Shown here: in pieces, positions 48,200 through 56,346 of the stretch
Layout of the letters: the number at the start of each line of letters is the position of its first letter
How positions within the stretch are numbered: position 1 is the stretch's first letter
NCBI GenBank assembly: GCA_048498315.1
Contig: JBEHYF010000002.1
Coordinates: 1 to 64,000 of the forward strand
Direction of reading: 5' to 3'
DNA length: 64,000 nt
From: Actinoallomurus sp048498315
GTDB taxonomy: Bacteria; Actinomycetota; Actinomycetes; Streptosporangiales; Streptosporangiaceae
Program-made: the position numbers and the translations under genes
The notes under the pieces: generated by a model
Database searches by the model: none
Told to the model about the DNA's origin: nothing
Seen by the model: only the letters and a program-made list of their open reading frames with translations

Positions 48200-48855
48200 A
48201 GGTGGTGATCGCGGGCGGCCACGGCAAGGTCGCCCTGCTGCTGGAGCGGCTGCTCGCCGGGCACGGCGACGGCGTCGTCGGCCTCATCCGGAACCCGGCG
48301 CAGTCCGACGACGTCCGGGCGACGGGCGCGGCACCGATCGTATGCGACCTGGAGTCGGCGAGCGTCGACGAGGTCGCCGTGCACCTGGACGGGGCCGACG
48401 CGGTCGTGTTCGCCGCCGGCGCCGGGCCGGGCAGCGGTGCCGCGCGCAAGGACACCGTCGATCGCGCCGCCTCCGTGCTGCTCGCCGACGCCGCCCAGCG
48501 GGCCGGCGTTCGCCGGTTCCTGCAGATCTCCACGATGGGGGCCGGCAGGCCCGCGGACCCGGGCCGGGGCGAGGTGTGGGCGGCCTACGTGGCGGCGAAG
48601 ACGGCCGCGGAGGAGGATCTGAAGACCCGCGATCTCGACTGGACCATCCTGCGTCCGGGCGGGCTGACCGACGAGCCGGGCTCCGGGCGGGTGCTGCTGG
48701 CCGGGTCCGTGCCGCCCGGCAGGGTGCCGCGCGCCGACGTGGCCGCGGTGCTCGCCGCCTTCCTCGACGCGCCCGGGACGTCGGGCCGCACGCTGGAGCT
48801 CGTCGGCGGCGGCACCCCGATCGCCGAGGCCGTCGCGGTGCACGCCGGCCGCTGA
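48196..48855 (+). CDS. NAD(P)-binding SDR-type protein (NmrA/YwnB-like)
   Basis: A 219-residue atypical short-chain dehydrogenase. The nucleotide motif is VVIAGGHGKVALLLERLL (residues 3-20). GADAVVFAAGAGPGSGAARK is the second strand region, RFLQISTMGAGRP follows, and YVAAKTAAEEDLKTRDLDWT has the Tyr-xxx-Lys pair. TILRPGGLTDEPG is typical of NAD(P)-binding domain 10 proteins. It overlaps the preceding oxidoreductase gene by four bases, so the two are coupled and may share a redox role. Confidence 0.85.
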   Translation: MKVVIAGGHGKVALLLERLLAGHGDGVVGLIRNPAQSDDVRATGAAPIVCDLESASVDEVAVHLDGADAVVFAAGAGPGSGAARKDTVDRAASVLLADAAQRAGVRRFLQISTMGAGRPADPGRGEVWAAYVAAKTAAEEDLKTRDLDWTILRPGGLTDEPGSGRVLLAGSVPPGRVPRADVAAVLAAFLDAPGTSGRTLELVGGGTPIAEAVAVHAGR

Positions 48856-48895
48856 TACGTCCGGTCCTCCGCCGGCCCGGAGGGCCGGACGTATC
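48854..48895 (+). terminator. Strong hairpin terminator overlapping the stop codon
   Basis: A 17-base stem: 48854-48870 (GATACGTCCGGTCCTCC) pairs with 48879-48895 with one G-U, around an eight-base loop. It begins inside the TGA of the preceding gene, so termination follows translation end directly. Confidence 0.8.
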
Positions 48896-48984
48896 GGCGT
48901 CGGCACCCGCGCGCATTCCACGACGTCGCCGGGCGGGCCGGGCGGCGTCCGGCGTGGCCCGAGCCGGCTCAGAACGGGGCGCGC

Positions 48985-49145
48985 CGGTTCGCACCTGTCC
49001 ACCTCAGTGCCCGCGCCGGTCGGCGCCGGTCAGCGTCAGTGCCGCACCGTCCCGAGCCGGTCCGCGTCAGTGCCCACGCCGGTCAGCGTCGGTCAGCGCC
49101 GGCATCCGCGCCGGGGTCAGCGCCGGTTTCGCGCCGGTCCGCGTC
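48985..49145. repeat. Degenerate GC-rich tandem repeats
   Basis: The word CGCCGGTCAGCG and variants (GCCGGTCCGCGTCAG, GCCGGTCAGCGTCGG) recur about seven times with irregular spacing in this non-coding stretch. The wider gap 48896-49458 holds no supported gene. Such repeats may be polymorphic. I see no hairpin or protein-coding reason for them. Confidence 0.55.
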
Positions 49146-49458
49146 AGCGCGGCGCACACGGCGCTCCGTACGCCTGATTCGCGGCAGCGTCACCACCGCC
49201 CCGCGGTGACCGGGGGGTCGTGCGTGGTGCGCGCCGTCCCTGACGGGCCCTGTCGCAGCAGCCGACAATGCCGTATACATCACTTTTTCGGCGGGAATAC
49301 ACCGCCGGCACCGGCCCTATGGCCGAGACACTACGGTCCGGCCGAATCCCGCGTCCTCGCACGTCAGAACCGATCTTTTCGACGTTCGAGCGCCATCTCG
49401 GCAACGCGGCGGCTACGCTGCGTAGGTAGATCGTGGCTGGCTTTCGCTTGGCACTCCG

Positions 49459-49488
49459 TTGCCGTTCTGAGGAAGCTTCGGCTAGATT
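49459..49488 (+). promoter_or_regulatory. Sigma-70-type promoter of the first riboswitch transcript
   Basis: TTGCCG (49459-49464), an 18-base spacer and TAGATT (49483-49488) form a reasonable housekeeping promoter. The start point near 49495 would place the riboswitch about 40 bases into the leader. A small hairpin (49508-49529, AACCTCC pairing with GGGGGTT) lies between. Confidence 0.55.
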
Positions 49489-49535
49489 GCGCCGTAATCG
49501 GGCTGTGACAACCTCCAGCCAGGGGGTTGCAGGCC

Positions 49536-49663
49536 GACCGCCTAATCCCGCGCCGCGGCCAGTGTCGCGGGAGCCGGGGACCCACCTGTCCCTCGGGGTG
49601 AATCCGTGCAGAACGGTAGGGCTTCTCCTGGCCCGAACCCGTCAGCTAACCCGGTAGGCGGCC
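49536..49663 (+). promoter_or_regulatory. ydaO-type c-di-AMP riboswitch, copy 1
   Basis: The leader carries the hallmark core GAACCCGTCAGCTAACCCGG followed by TAGGCGG, plus GGGGACCCACC and GGGGTGAATCC upstream. The outer stem pairs CCGCCTA (49538-49544) with TAGGCGG (49655-49661). In actinobacteria this class senses c-di-AMP and usually reduces expression of cell-wall hydrolases when the ligand is high. The start codon of the CHAP protein lies 12 bases after the motif, with the ribosome binding site AGGGGAG between, so control of elongation or translation is possible. Confidence 0.92.
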
Positions 49664-49674
49664 TAAGGGGAGAT

Positions 49675-50646
49675 ATGGATTCGATAGGTCAGAAGCTGCT
49701 AAAGGTCGCCAAGAGCCAGCTCGGCTATCACGAGAAGGCCGACGGCTACACGAAATACGGCGACTGGTACGGCAAACACGTCGACAAGGATTCTTATTAC
49801 AAGACCGCCCCCTGGTGCGATATGTTCCTCGCCTGGGCGGCCGACCAGGCCGGTGTCGAAGACTGGACCGGCGAATTCGCCTCGACCCCCGACCATGCGA
49901 AGTGGTTCCAGAAGCACCATGCGTGGGGTCACACTCCCGAGCCCGGGGCGATCGTCTTCTTCTCCTGGTCCGGCGGCAAGAGCATCGGCGACATCGAACA
50001 CGTCGGCATCGTCGAGAAGGTCGACGGCCACACGCTGCACACCATCGAGGCCAACCACAACAACATGCTCGCCCGGGCCGTCCGCGACACCAGCCAGGTC
50101 GTCGGGTACGGCTACCCGTCCAAGGTCAAGGTGAAGATCGCCTCGCCGGCGGCCGAGGCCAGGTACGTTCCCAAGCACGCCGCTCCTCCGCCGGCCGCGG
50201 ACCAGGTCGGCAAGGACACCCAGCTCGTGCACGAGGCGCAGGCGGCCGCGCACCACGACGCGCCGCCGCCTCCGATGCCCGACCAGCAGACCGCGCTGAC
50301 CGGGCTCCTCGCCGTGGTGCTGTTCGGAACCGTCGCGCTCGCACTCGGCAAGTCGAAGGTGCGCGTGCCGGTGCCCGCGCCCAACGTGCGCATCCGCAAG
50401 CGCGGCAAGCACCACCGCACGCCCGTCGAGCTGCCCGCCGACGTCAGCCCGGCCGACCTGGAGGCCGCCGACGCCGGCACGGTGGTCATGCCGGCGCTGT
50501 CCGCGAAGGCCGCCGCGATGGCCGAGGACAAGGAGTTCTGGGGCAAGATCGCCGAGCTGGAGGAGGACGTCGAGCTGGCGTTCTGGAACGCCCTCCACGC
50601 CGCGGTGTCGGAGTCCACGCTCGAGATCGAGGGCGCGGACGTCTGA
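49675..50646 (+). CDS. CHAP-domain cell-wall hydrolase with internal membrane segment
   Basis: A 323-residue protein starting MDSIGQKLLKVAKSQLGYHE. The CHAP amidase/peptidase domain occupies residues 1 to about 150: catalytic Cys in APWCDMFLAWAADQAG (about 46) and His in IEHVGIVEKVDG (about 109), with EANHNNM after. There is no N-terminal signal peptide. One hydrophobic stretch, TALTGLLAVVLFGTVALALG (about 205-224), is followed by a basic segment (VRIRKRGKHHR), so the positive-inside rule predicts the CHAP domain outside and the C-terminus inside. That arrangement is unusual. A c-di-AMP riboswitch precedes it and fits a peptidoglycan hydrolase. Confidence 0.85.
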   Translation: MDSIGQKLLKVAKSQLGYHEKADGYTKYGDWYGKHVDKDSYYKTAPWCDMFLAWAADQAGVEDWTGEFASTPDHAKWFQKHHAWGHTPEPGAIVFFSWSGGKSIGDIEHVGIVEKVDGHTLHTIEANHNNMLARAVRDTSQVVGYGYPSKVKVKIASPAAEARYVPKHAAPPPAADQVGKDTQLVHEAQAAAHHDAPPPPMPDQQTALTGLLAVVLFGTVALALGKSKVRVPVPAPNVRIRKRGKHHRTPVELPADVSPADLEAADAGTVVMPALSAKAAAMAEDKEFWGKIAELEEDVELAFWNALHAAVSESTLEIEGADV

Positions 50647-50654
50647 TCCCGTAC

Positions 50655-50691
50655 CGGCCCGCTTCCCGGCTCCTTCCCGGGAGGCGGGCCG
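50655..50691 (+). terminator. Hairpin terminator after CHAP protein gene
   Basis: CGGCCCGCTTCCCGG (50655-50669) pairs with 50677-50691 (CCGGGAGGCGGGCCG), with one G-U pair. It begins nine bases after the stop. Confidence 0.75.
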
Positions 50692-50994
50692 CGTCGTCTC
50701 CACATCCCGGGTCGCCGCCCGCCCTCGTCTCCGCCCACGCGTCGCCGCCCGCGCGCTGAGGGCACGCGGTCGCCGGCCCACCGCCGTGCGCTCGCGCCGC
50801 GCCCCGGCTCCGCCATACCCGTCCCGCTTCCCGCCCGTGCGGCGGCGTGTCCGGAGCGACACTAGGCGTAACGGGCCAGGCTTCCATCACCCAGAGTGAC
50901 CATCCTCGGGCCGAGCAGGCCATCTCCGCGTGTTCGTGCCCGCCGTCCGGTCACGATCCGTTAATCTCCACCGAGTCACCGGCCGAGGTCCGGC

Positions 50995-51180
50995 CGGACC
51001 GCCGAATCGCCCGTCGCGCAGCCAGCGCGCCGGGGAGCCGGGGACCCACCCGCGGAAGCTCACGGGACGCCGTCCCGCGAACGCGCATGTCTCCGTACCG
51101 GGGTGAATCCGTGGCCGCCGCAGCGGCGCCCGGTAGGGCTTCTCCTGGCCCGAACCCGTCAGCTAACCCGGTAGGCGGCC
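50995..51180 (+). promoter_or_regulatory. ydaO-type c-di-AMP riboswitch, copy 2
   Basis: It has the same core as copy 1 (GAACCCGTCAGCTAACCCGG, then TAGGCGG), with GGGGACCCACC and GGGGTGAATCC upstream; the outer CCGCC/GGCGG stem runs from 50999 to 51178. It is about 60 bases longer than copy 1 because a middle variable stem is expanded (about 51050-51105). It sits 18 bases before the NlpC/P60 start, with GAGGAGAGGAG between. TAATCT at 50962-50967 may be a -10 for this transcript. Confidence 0.92.
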
Positions 51181-51198
51181 GAGGAGAGGAGCAACCGT

Positions 51199-52221
51199 AT
51201 GGATCCTTCGCGCCCCGCTGATACGCATGATCCTCATCATCCACCGAAGGCGGCGGCACGCCGGCGTCCGGCCGTCGTGACCGCCGCCGTCCTTCTCGCC
51301 GGGATCGCGCTGCCGCCGGCGGCCGCCGCCCAGGCCCGCCCCGGCCCGCGCATCGAGGCGCTGCGGCAGCGCGCCGACCAGCTCGGCACCCGGCTCGAGC
51401 AGCTCACCGAGCAGTACGACGGGCTGCGGGTGCGGCTGGCGCAGGCGCAGCGCGCCGCCGCCGTCGCCGACGCGACCTCCGCGCGCGCCACGAAGGCGCT
51501 GCGCGCCGTGCAGCGCAAGGTCGGCCGGTTCGCGGCGCAGCGCTACATGAACGGCGCGGACGACGGCGTCCCCGTGCTGCTGTCGACGTCCGACCCGCGG
51601 GCGCTCCTCGACCGGGCCAGCACCCTGCACTACTTCACGCAGCAGGACGACGCCCAGGTGCGGCAGCTCACCCGGGCGATTCAGAACGCCGAGCGCGCCG
51701 GGCAGGACGCCCGCGACCGCGCCGCGCAGGCGCGCTGCCTCAAGGCGCAGCTCGCCCGGCAGCGCGCCGCGATCCGCCAGGAGCTGGACAGGGTACGCGG
51801 GCCGCTGCTGAAGGACGCCGTCGACCGGGCCGACCGGGGCGAGAAGATCCCGCCGATCCCCGGCGGCAACAGCAAGGCGCTGGGCGCGGTGCGCGCGGCG
51901 CTGTCGCAGCTCGGCGTCCCGTACGTGTGGGGCGGCGCGACGCCGGGCAGGGGCTTCGACTGCTCCGGCCTCACCATGTGGGCCTACAAACAGGTCGGCA
52001 TCAACCTGCCGCACTACGGCGGCGACCAGTGGAACGCCGGCGTGCACGTCTCGCGGGACCAGCTCGAACCGGGCGACCTGGTCTTCTTCTACTCCGACAT
52101 CCACCACATGGGGATGTACATCGGCGACGGCAAATTCGTGCACGCCCCGCACACCGGTGACCGGGTGCGGATCTCGGACCTGTCCAGCCGCCCGTTCGCC
52201 GGCGCCGTACGCGTCGTCTGA
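51199..52221 (+). CDS. NlpC/P60 peptidoglycan endopeptidase with coiled coil (RipA-like)
   Basis: A 340-residue secreted protein. The signal peptide has a hydrophobic core VVTAAVLLAGIALPPAAAA (about residues 25-46). A coiled coil follows (about 50-215: LRQRADQLGTRLEQLTEQYD, then ARDRAAQARCLKAQLARQR). The C-terminal NlpC/P60 domain (about 230-340) has the nucleophile Cys in RGFDCSGLTMWAYKQ (about 255), His in IHHMGMYIGDG (about 304) and the third-position residue in VHAPHTGDRV. It cuts peptide stems in peptidoglycan. The coiled coil may be a self-inhibiting or docking part, as in RipA and related hydrolases. The c-di-AMP riboswitch upstream matches known regulation of such enzymes. Confidence 0.9.
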   Translation: MDPSRPADTHDPHHPPKAAARRRPAVVTAAVLLAGIALPPAAAAQARPGPRIEALRQRADQLGTRLEQLTEQYDGLRVRLAQAQRAAAVADATSARATKALRAVQRKVGRFAAQRYMNGADDGVPVLLSTSDPRALLDRASTLHYFTQQDDAQVRQLTRAIQNAERAGQDARDRAAQARCLKAQLARQRAAIRQELDRVRGPLLKDAVDRADRGEKIPPIPGGNSKALGAVRAALSQLGVPYVWGGATPGRGFDCSGLTMWAYKQVGINLPHYGGDQWNAGVHVSRDQLEPGDLVFFYSDIHHMGMYIGDGKFVHAPHTGDRVRISDLSSRPFAGAVRVV

Positions 52222-52236
52222 TCCCACCGAACCGCC

Positions 52237-52274
52237 GTCTGGGACCGGCCGACTGGGGGCGGCCGGTCCCGGAC
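52237..52274. terminator. Hairpin terminator after NlpC/P60 gene
   Basis: GTCTGGGACCGGCCG (52237-52251) pairs with 52260-52274 (CGGCCGGTCCCGGAC) with one G-U. It lies between convergent genes (stops at 52221 and 52349), so it may serve both. Confidence 0.75.
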
Positions 52275-52348
52275 GGTCTCACGTCGCGTTCACCGCTCCG
52301 CACCGCTCCGGCCCGCGCCGGAGAGTACGTTCGCCTGGGGCGCCGCGG

Positions 52349-53689
52349 TCACTTCCCGGTGCGATACATCTCCGCGACCATGAAGGCCAGGTCGAGCGCC
52401 TGCCCGCGGTTGAGGCGCGGGTCGCAGGCCGTCTCGTAGCGCTGGTGCAGGTCGTCCTCGACGATCTCGTGGCCGCCGCCGACGCACTCGGTGACGTCGT
52501 CGCCGGTGAACTCGATGTGCACGCCGCCCGGGTGGGTGCCGAGGGCGCGGTGCACCTCGAAGAAGCCGGCGACCTCGTCGAGTACGTCGTCGAACCGCCG
52601 GGTCTTGTAGCCGCTCTCCGACTCGAACGTGTTGCCGTGCATCGGGTCGCAGACCCAGGCGACCTGGGCGCCGCTGGCGGTGACCTTCTCCACGAGCGGG
52701 GGCAGCGCGTCACGGACCTTCTTCGCGCCCATACGGATGACGAACGTGAGCCGGCCCGGCTCGCGCTCGGGGTCGAGCCGGTCGATCAGCGCCAGCGCAT
52801 CTTCGGCCGTCGCAGTGGGGCCCAGCTTGACGCCGATGGGGTTGCGGATGTGCCGCATGAACTCCACGTGCGCGCCGTCGATCTGCCGCGTGCGCTCGCC
52901 GATCCACAGGAAGTGCGCGGAGACGTCGTACGGCAGTCCGGAGCGGGAGTCGATGCGGGTCAGCGGACGCTCGTAGTCGAGCAGCAGCGCCTCATGGCTG
53001 GAGTACACCTCGACCCGGTGGAACTCCTCCGGGTCGGCACCGGCGGCGTGCATGAACGCCAGCGCCCGGTCGATCTCGCCGGCCAGCCGCTCGTACCGGC
53101 GGCCCGCGGGGCTCTCGGCCACGAAGTCGTGGTTCCAGGCGTGCACCTGGCGCAGGTCGGCGTAGCCGCCCTGGGTGAAGGCACGGGTGAGGTTCAAGGT
53201 GACGGCCGCGGCGTGGTAGGCGCGCAGCAGCCGCTGCGGGTCGGGGGTGCGGGCCTCGGGGGTGAAGTCGAAACCGTTGATCATGTCGCCGCGGTAGGCC
53301 GGCAGCTCGACGCCGCCGCGCACCTCGACCGGCTTGGAGCGCGGCTTGGCGAACTGCCCCGCCATGCGGCCGATCTTGACGACCGGCACGCTCGCGGCGT
53401 ACGTCAGCACGACGGCCATCTGCAGGAGCGTCTTGAGCTTGTTGCGCACGTCGTCGGCGGTCGCGCCACTGAACGTCTCGGCGCAGTCGCCGCCCTGCAG
53501 GACGAACGCCTCGCCGCGCGCCACCGCGGCCAGGTGGGCCTTGAGCCGGTCGCATTCGCCGGCGAAGACGAGCGGCGGGAGCTTGGCCAGCGCGGCGGCG
53601 ATCTCGCGCAGCCGCGCCGGGTCGGGCCAGTCGGGTTGCTGCGCCGCCGGGAGATCACGCCAGGTGTCGAGCAGGTCCACGAGACCCAA
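52349..53689 (-). CDS. aroG: Class II 3-deoxy-D-arabino-heptulosonate-7-phosphate synthase
   Basis: About 446 residues. This is the first enzyme of the shikimate pathway, joining phosphoenolpyruvate and erythrose 4-phosphate. Family features are FVLQGGDCAETFSGATADDV (about residues 62-81), VKIGRMAGQFAKPRSKP (metal and substrate region), GDMINGFDFTPEARTPDPQR, HFLWIGERTRQIDGAHVEF, VWVCDPMHGNTFES-like AWVCDPMHGNTFES (about 350), HIEFTGDDVTECVGG and the ending RLNRGQALDLAFMVAEM. Length and motifs are those of actinobacterial class II enzymes. The start is ambiguous: a TTG at 53689 or a GTG at 53680. It is encoded alone. Confidence 0.93.
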   Translation of the reverse strand: MGLVDLLDTWRDLPAAQQPDWPDPARLREIAAALAKLPPLVFAGECDRLKAHLAAVARGEAFVLQGGDCAETFSGATADDVRNKLKTLLQMAVVLTYAASVPVVKIGRMAGQFAKPRSKPVEVRGGVELPAYRGDMINGFDFTPEARTPDPQRLLRAYHAAAVTLNLTRAFTQGGYADLRQVHAWNHDFVAESPAGRRYERLAGEIDRALAFMHAAGADPEEFHRVEVYSSHEALLLDYERPLTRIDSRSGLPYDVSAHFLWIGERTRQIDGAHVEFMRHIRNPIGVKLGPTATAEDALALIDRLDPEREPGRLTFVIRMGAKKVRDALPPLVEKVTASGAQVAWVCDPMHGNTFESESGYKTRRFDDVLDEVAGFFEVHRALGTHPGGVHIEFTGDDVTECVGGGHEIVEDDLHQRYETACDPRLNRGQALDLAFMVAEMYRTGK

Positions 53690-53888
53690 GCGTAGCGAGC
53701 GGCCGGCAAACGCGGGTCATGCAACCTGCGTATTCACCCCTGGTATCCCCGCCGACGTCCCATGATCCGTGGATGGGGTGTCAAAGGCCCGGCGAGCCGC
53801 CGGTGATCGCCTTCCCGCTCGGCCGCTCCGGAACTCTGAGATGATGAGCGGACCTTGCAGATCGCCGACGACGCATGAGGTTTCCCAT

Positions 53889-55217
53889 ATGAGCACGACC
53901 AGCCGCGCCTATGACATCTGGCTCCGCAAGCCGGAGGAGGCCCAGCAGATCCTCGAGTCGAAGCTGGCCGATCTCGACGGTGACGGGCTGTCCCTGCTGT
54001 CGTGGCTCGTCCTGACGAACGAGCGCGACGACAAGAAGGCCGAGCGGATCGGCCGCCAGGCCATGGCGGCCGGCGCCGACACGCGGTTCGCCACGGCGGC
54101 GCTGGCCGAGGTCTGCAAGTGGCGCGGCGATTACGACCAGGCCGCCCAGATCGTCCGGCAGGCGCGCGAGAAGTACCCGACCATCCCGTGGTACGCGTTG
54201 ACGCTGGCCGACATCCTGAAGGACGGCGGGCGCATCGACGAGGCCGAGTCGCTGCTGGAGTCGGTGGTGAACGACTCGCAGCTTCGGCGGCACGCGCTCA
54301 AGCGGCTGTCGAAGTGGGCGGTGGACCGCGGTGACAAGGTGCGCGGCCTGAAGTACCAGACCGAGCTGATCGCGCTCGCCCCCGACTACCTGGTCTACGC
54401 GTCGGACTACACGCTGCTGGCCTCGCTGCGCCTCGACGCCGGCGACCCCGCGGGCGCCCGCGAGATCCTGGAGCGCGGCGCGTCCATCTACCCGCGCAAC
54501 GCCCAGATCCGGCAGATGCTGCAGCAGCACTTCGGCGTGACGCCGCCGGCGAAGGCGCCGAACATCCCGCCGGTCGACGAGAACGCCGTCGGCGCGCGGC
54601 GCATCCCGATCAAGACCAAGATGATCACGCTGCGCACGGGCATTCTCCCGGTCATCCAGGAGGCGACCCAGGGCATGTTGCGGCCCGACGACATCCTGGC
54701 GCTGTCGGAGAGCCCCGCGTCGGCCGGGCAGGGCCGCATGATCCCGCTGGAGCTCATCACGCCGGAGGCCATCGCCAAGCAGCTCAGCAAGTTCGTCGGG
54801 AAGATCGGCCCGCTGCACAGCCCGGCCGGCATGCAGGGCGCCATCCTCGAGGCCGGTCGCGCCAAGGTGCTGCTCGGCGCGGCGGCGGGCGCGGCCGGCA
54901 AGCTGATGGGCAAGCGCGGCTGGTTCTACCGCGTGGCCGGCCCCGGCGCGGCGATGATCGACGACGTCGCGGCGGCGCTGCCGCCGCACGACCACCACCT
55001 GCTGTTCGGCCCCGGCCGTCCCGACAAGCTGTCGGAGGACCTGTCGGCGGCGCTCGGCTGCCACGTCTGCGTCGTCGACGCGAACCACCTGACCGGCGCG
55101 TGGGTCGTCGGCGCCTCCAAGGGCGTCGACCGCAAGTGGGTGGAGAAGGTCCTGTCCGACAACCCGGCCGGCAACGAGGACGAGCAGACCCCGATCGTGC
55201 TGATCCGCAAGATCTGA
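53889..55217 (+). CDS. TPR-repeat protein with C-terminal CofE (F420-0:glutamate ligase)-like domain
   Basis: A 442-residue protein from MSTTSRAYDIWLRKPEEAQQ. Residues 1 to about 220 are helical repeats of TPR type (KAERIGRQAMAAGADTRFAT, QAREKYPTIPWYALTLADIL, RGASIYPRNAQIRQMLQQH). The C-terminal part (about 235-442) reads RRIPIKTKMITLRTGILPVI, DILALSESPASAGQGRMIPL, then HVCVVDANHLTGAWVVGA and PIVLIRKI, which fits the F420-0:gamma-glutamyl ligase fold. CofE proper adds glutamates to the deazaflavin cofactor F420 and is not preceded by TPRs. The fusion suggests a regulator or scaffold acting on a related substrate, or a different ligase. Function is unassigned. Confidence 0.72.
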   Translation: MSTTSRAYDIWLRKPEEAQQILESKLADLDGDGLSLLSWLVLTNERDDKKAERIGRQAMAAGADTRFATAALAEVCKWRGDYDQAAQIVRQAREKYPTIPWYALTLADILKDGGRIDEAESLLESVVNDSQLRRHALKRLSKWAVDRGDKVRGLKYQTELIALAPDYLVYASDYTLLASLRLDAGDPAGAREILERGASIYPRNAQIRQMLQQHFGVTPPAKAPNIPPVDENAVGARRIPIKTKMITLRTGILPVIQEATQGMLRPDDILALSESPASAGQGRMIPLELITPEAIAKQLSKFVGKIGPLHSPAGMQGAILEAGRAKVLLGAAAGAAGKLMGKRGWFYRVAGPGAAMIDDVAAALPPHDHHLLFGPGRPDKLSEDLSAALGCHVCVVDANHLTGAWVVGASKGVDRKWVEKVLSDNPAGNEDEQTPIVLIRKI

Positions 55218-55238
55218 CGGCCGCATCCGTCACCTCGG

Positions 55239-55272
55239 CGCGCCGGCGCGGGCGTCACCGCCCGCCGGCGCG
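55239..55272 (+). terminator. Hairpin terminator after TPR/CofE-like gene
   Basis: CGCGCCGGC (55239-55247) pairs with 55264-55272, and an inner GGGCG/CGCCC stem extends it past a small bulge. It begins 22 bases after the stop. Confidence 0.65.
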
Positions 55273-55450
55273 TTCGCGCGTGATGCAGATGGCGCTTCCG
55301 GGCGTACGCGAGGTATCGTCATGTCCGGCGGTTTCCGGCCGCCTCCGGGTCCGCGGGCAGAGCTGCAAGCTCACCGGTTTTCACGGCAGACCCACGGCAT
55401 GTCTTTCCAGCCCGGCGTCGCGGACCCGCGGGCGCGAAGGAAGGACTGCC

Positions 55451-56215
55451 TTGTCCGAGTTCTCGCGCGCACTCCCCGACCGGCCGAATCTCCGGTACCT
55501 GAAGCTGGAGGCGAAGCGTCGCCTCGCCGAAGGGGAGTTCGACACTCCACGAGGCCCAGCTCGCCATCGCCCGGGAACACGGGCTGCCGAGCTGGACCGC
55601 GCTCAAACAGCTCGTCGGCCCCGGGGACGACCTGGGAAACCCCGCTCTGACGCAGGTCAGGTGGGTCGTCTCCCGGTTCCGGGAGGCGGGCGGCCCGGCA
55701 TGGACGGCGCCGGACGACGACGAGCTGCGCGAGCACTTCACCGAACACTTCCTGAACGTGCTCCCGCCGGAGACGGTGATCAGCACGCTCACCGGCGTGG
55801 CGGCACTCCTGAGCGAGGAACTCCTCGTCACGACCGCAGGGCCCTCGTTCGCGCGCGCGGATCGGCGACCTGCGGATCGAGGCGGCCGCCGAGCCCGACC
55901 CGCCGCATCGCCTGACCGGGCTGCGCATGTACCCCGCGGGCGATCGGGTCACCGACGCGCGCGTCGCGGAGCCGCCCACGCGCAGCTCGGGTCCGGCTCC
56001 CGCGAAGGCGGTCCGGGTCGCGGAGGAGGCCTTCGCCGAGTCCGGCCTGGTAGGCCTCCTGGCGGCGGGAGGGTCCGCCGGCGACCGCGGCCATTCGATG
56101 TGGGCCGTGGCCCGAGGCTGGGCGGACCTGGACCAGGGCGAGCCGTTGCGGCCCGACCACCGGTTCCCGGCGTACGCGATCACCAAGCCGGTCACGGCGA
56201 CCGCCGTGCATCGTG
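55451..56215 (+). pseudogene. Decayed serine hydrolase (beta-lactamase family) gene
   Basis: Three successive frames carry one protein. Frame 2 reads LSEFSRALPDRPNLRYLKLE to about 55541. Frame 3 reads HEAQLAIAREHGLPSWTALK and HFLNVLPPETVISTLTGVAA to about 55850. Frame 1 reads LTGLRMYPAGDRVTDARVAE and LDQGEPLRPDHRFPAYAITK, then loses similarity near 56215. The last part is the N-terminal region of a class C beta-lactamase-like serine hydrolase, cut just at the active-site Ser-x-x-Lys-like segment. The gene has at least two frameshifts and a lost 3' end. Confidence 0.65.
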
Positions 56216-56346
56216 AGGTGCCGGATCGCGCGAGCCGGCACCTCACGCCCCGGCCCCGATGCCCAGGCATGCGTGGTGGAGAACGGGAGCACGATCCGCC
56301 GGCAAAGGAGGCGACGCCCGCTTCGCTGATCACTACACTCGTCGCC

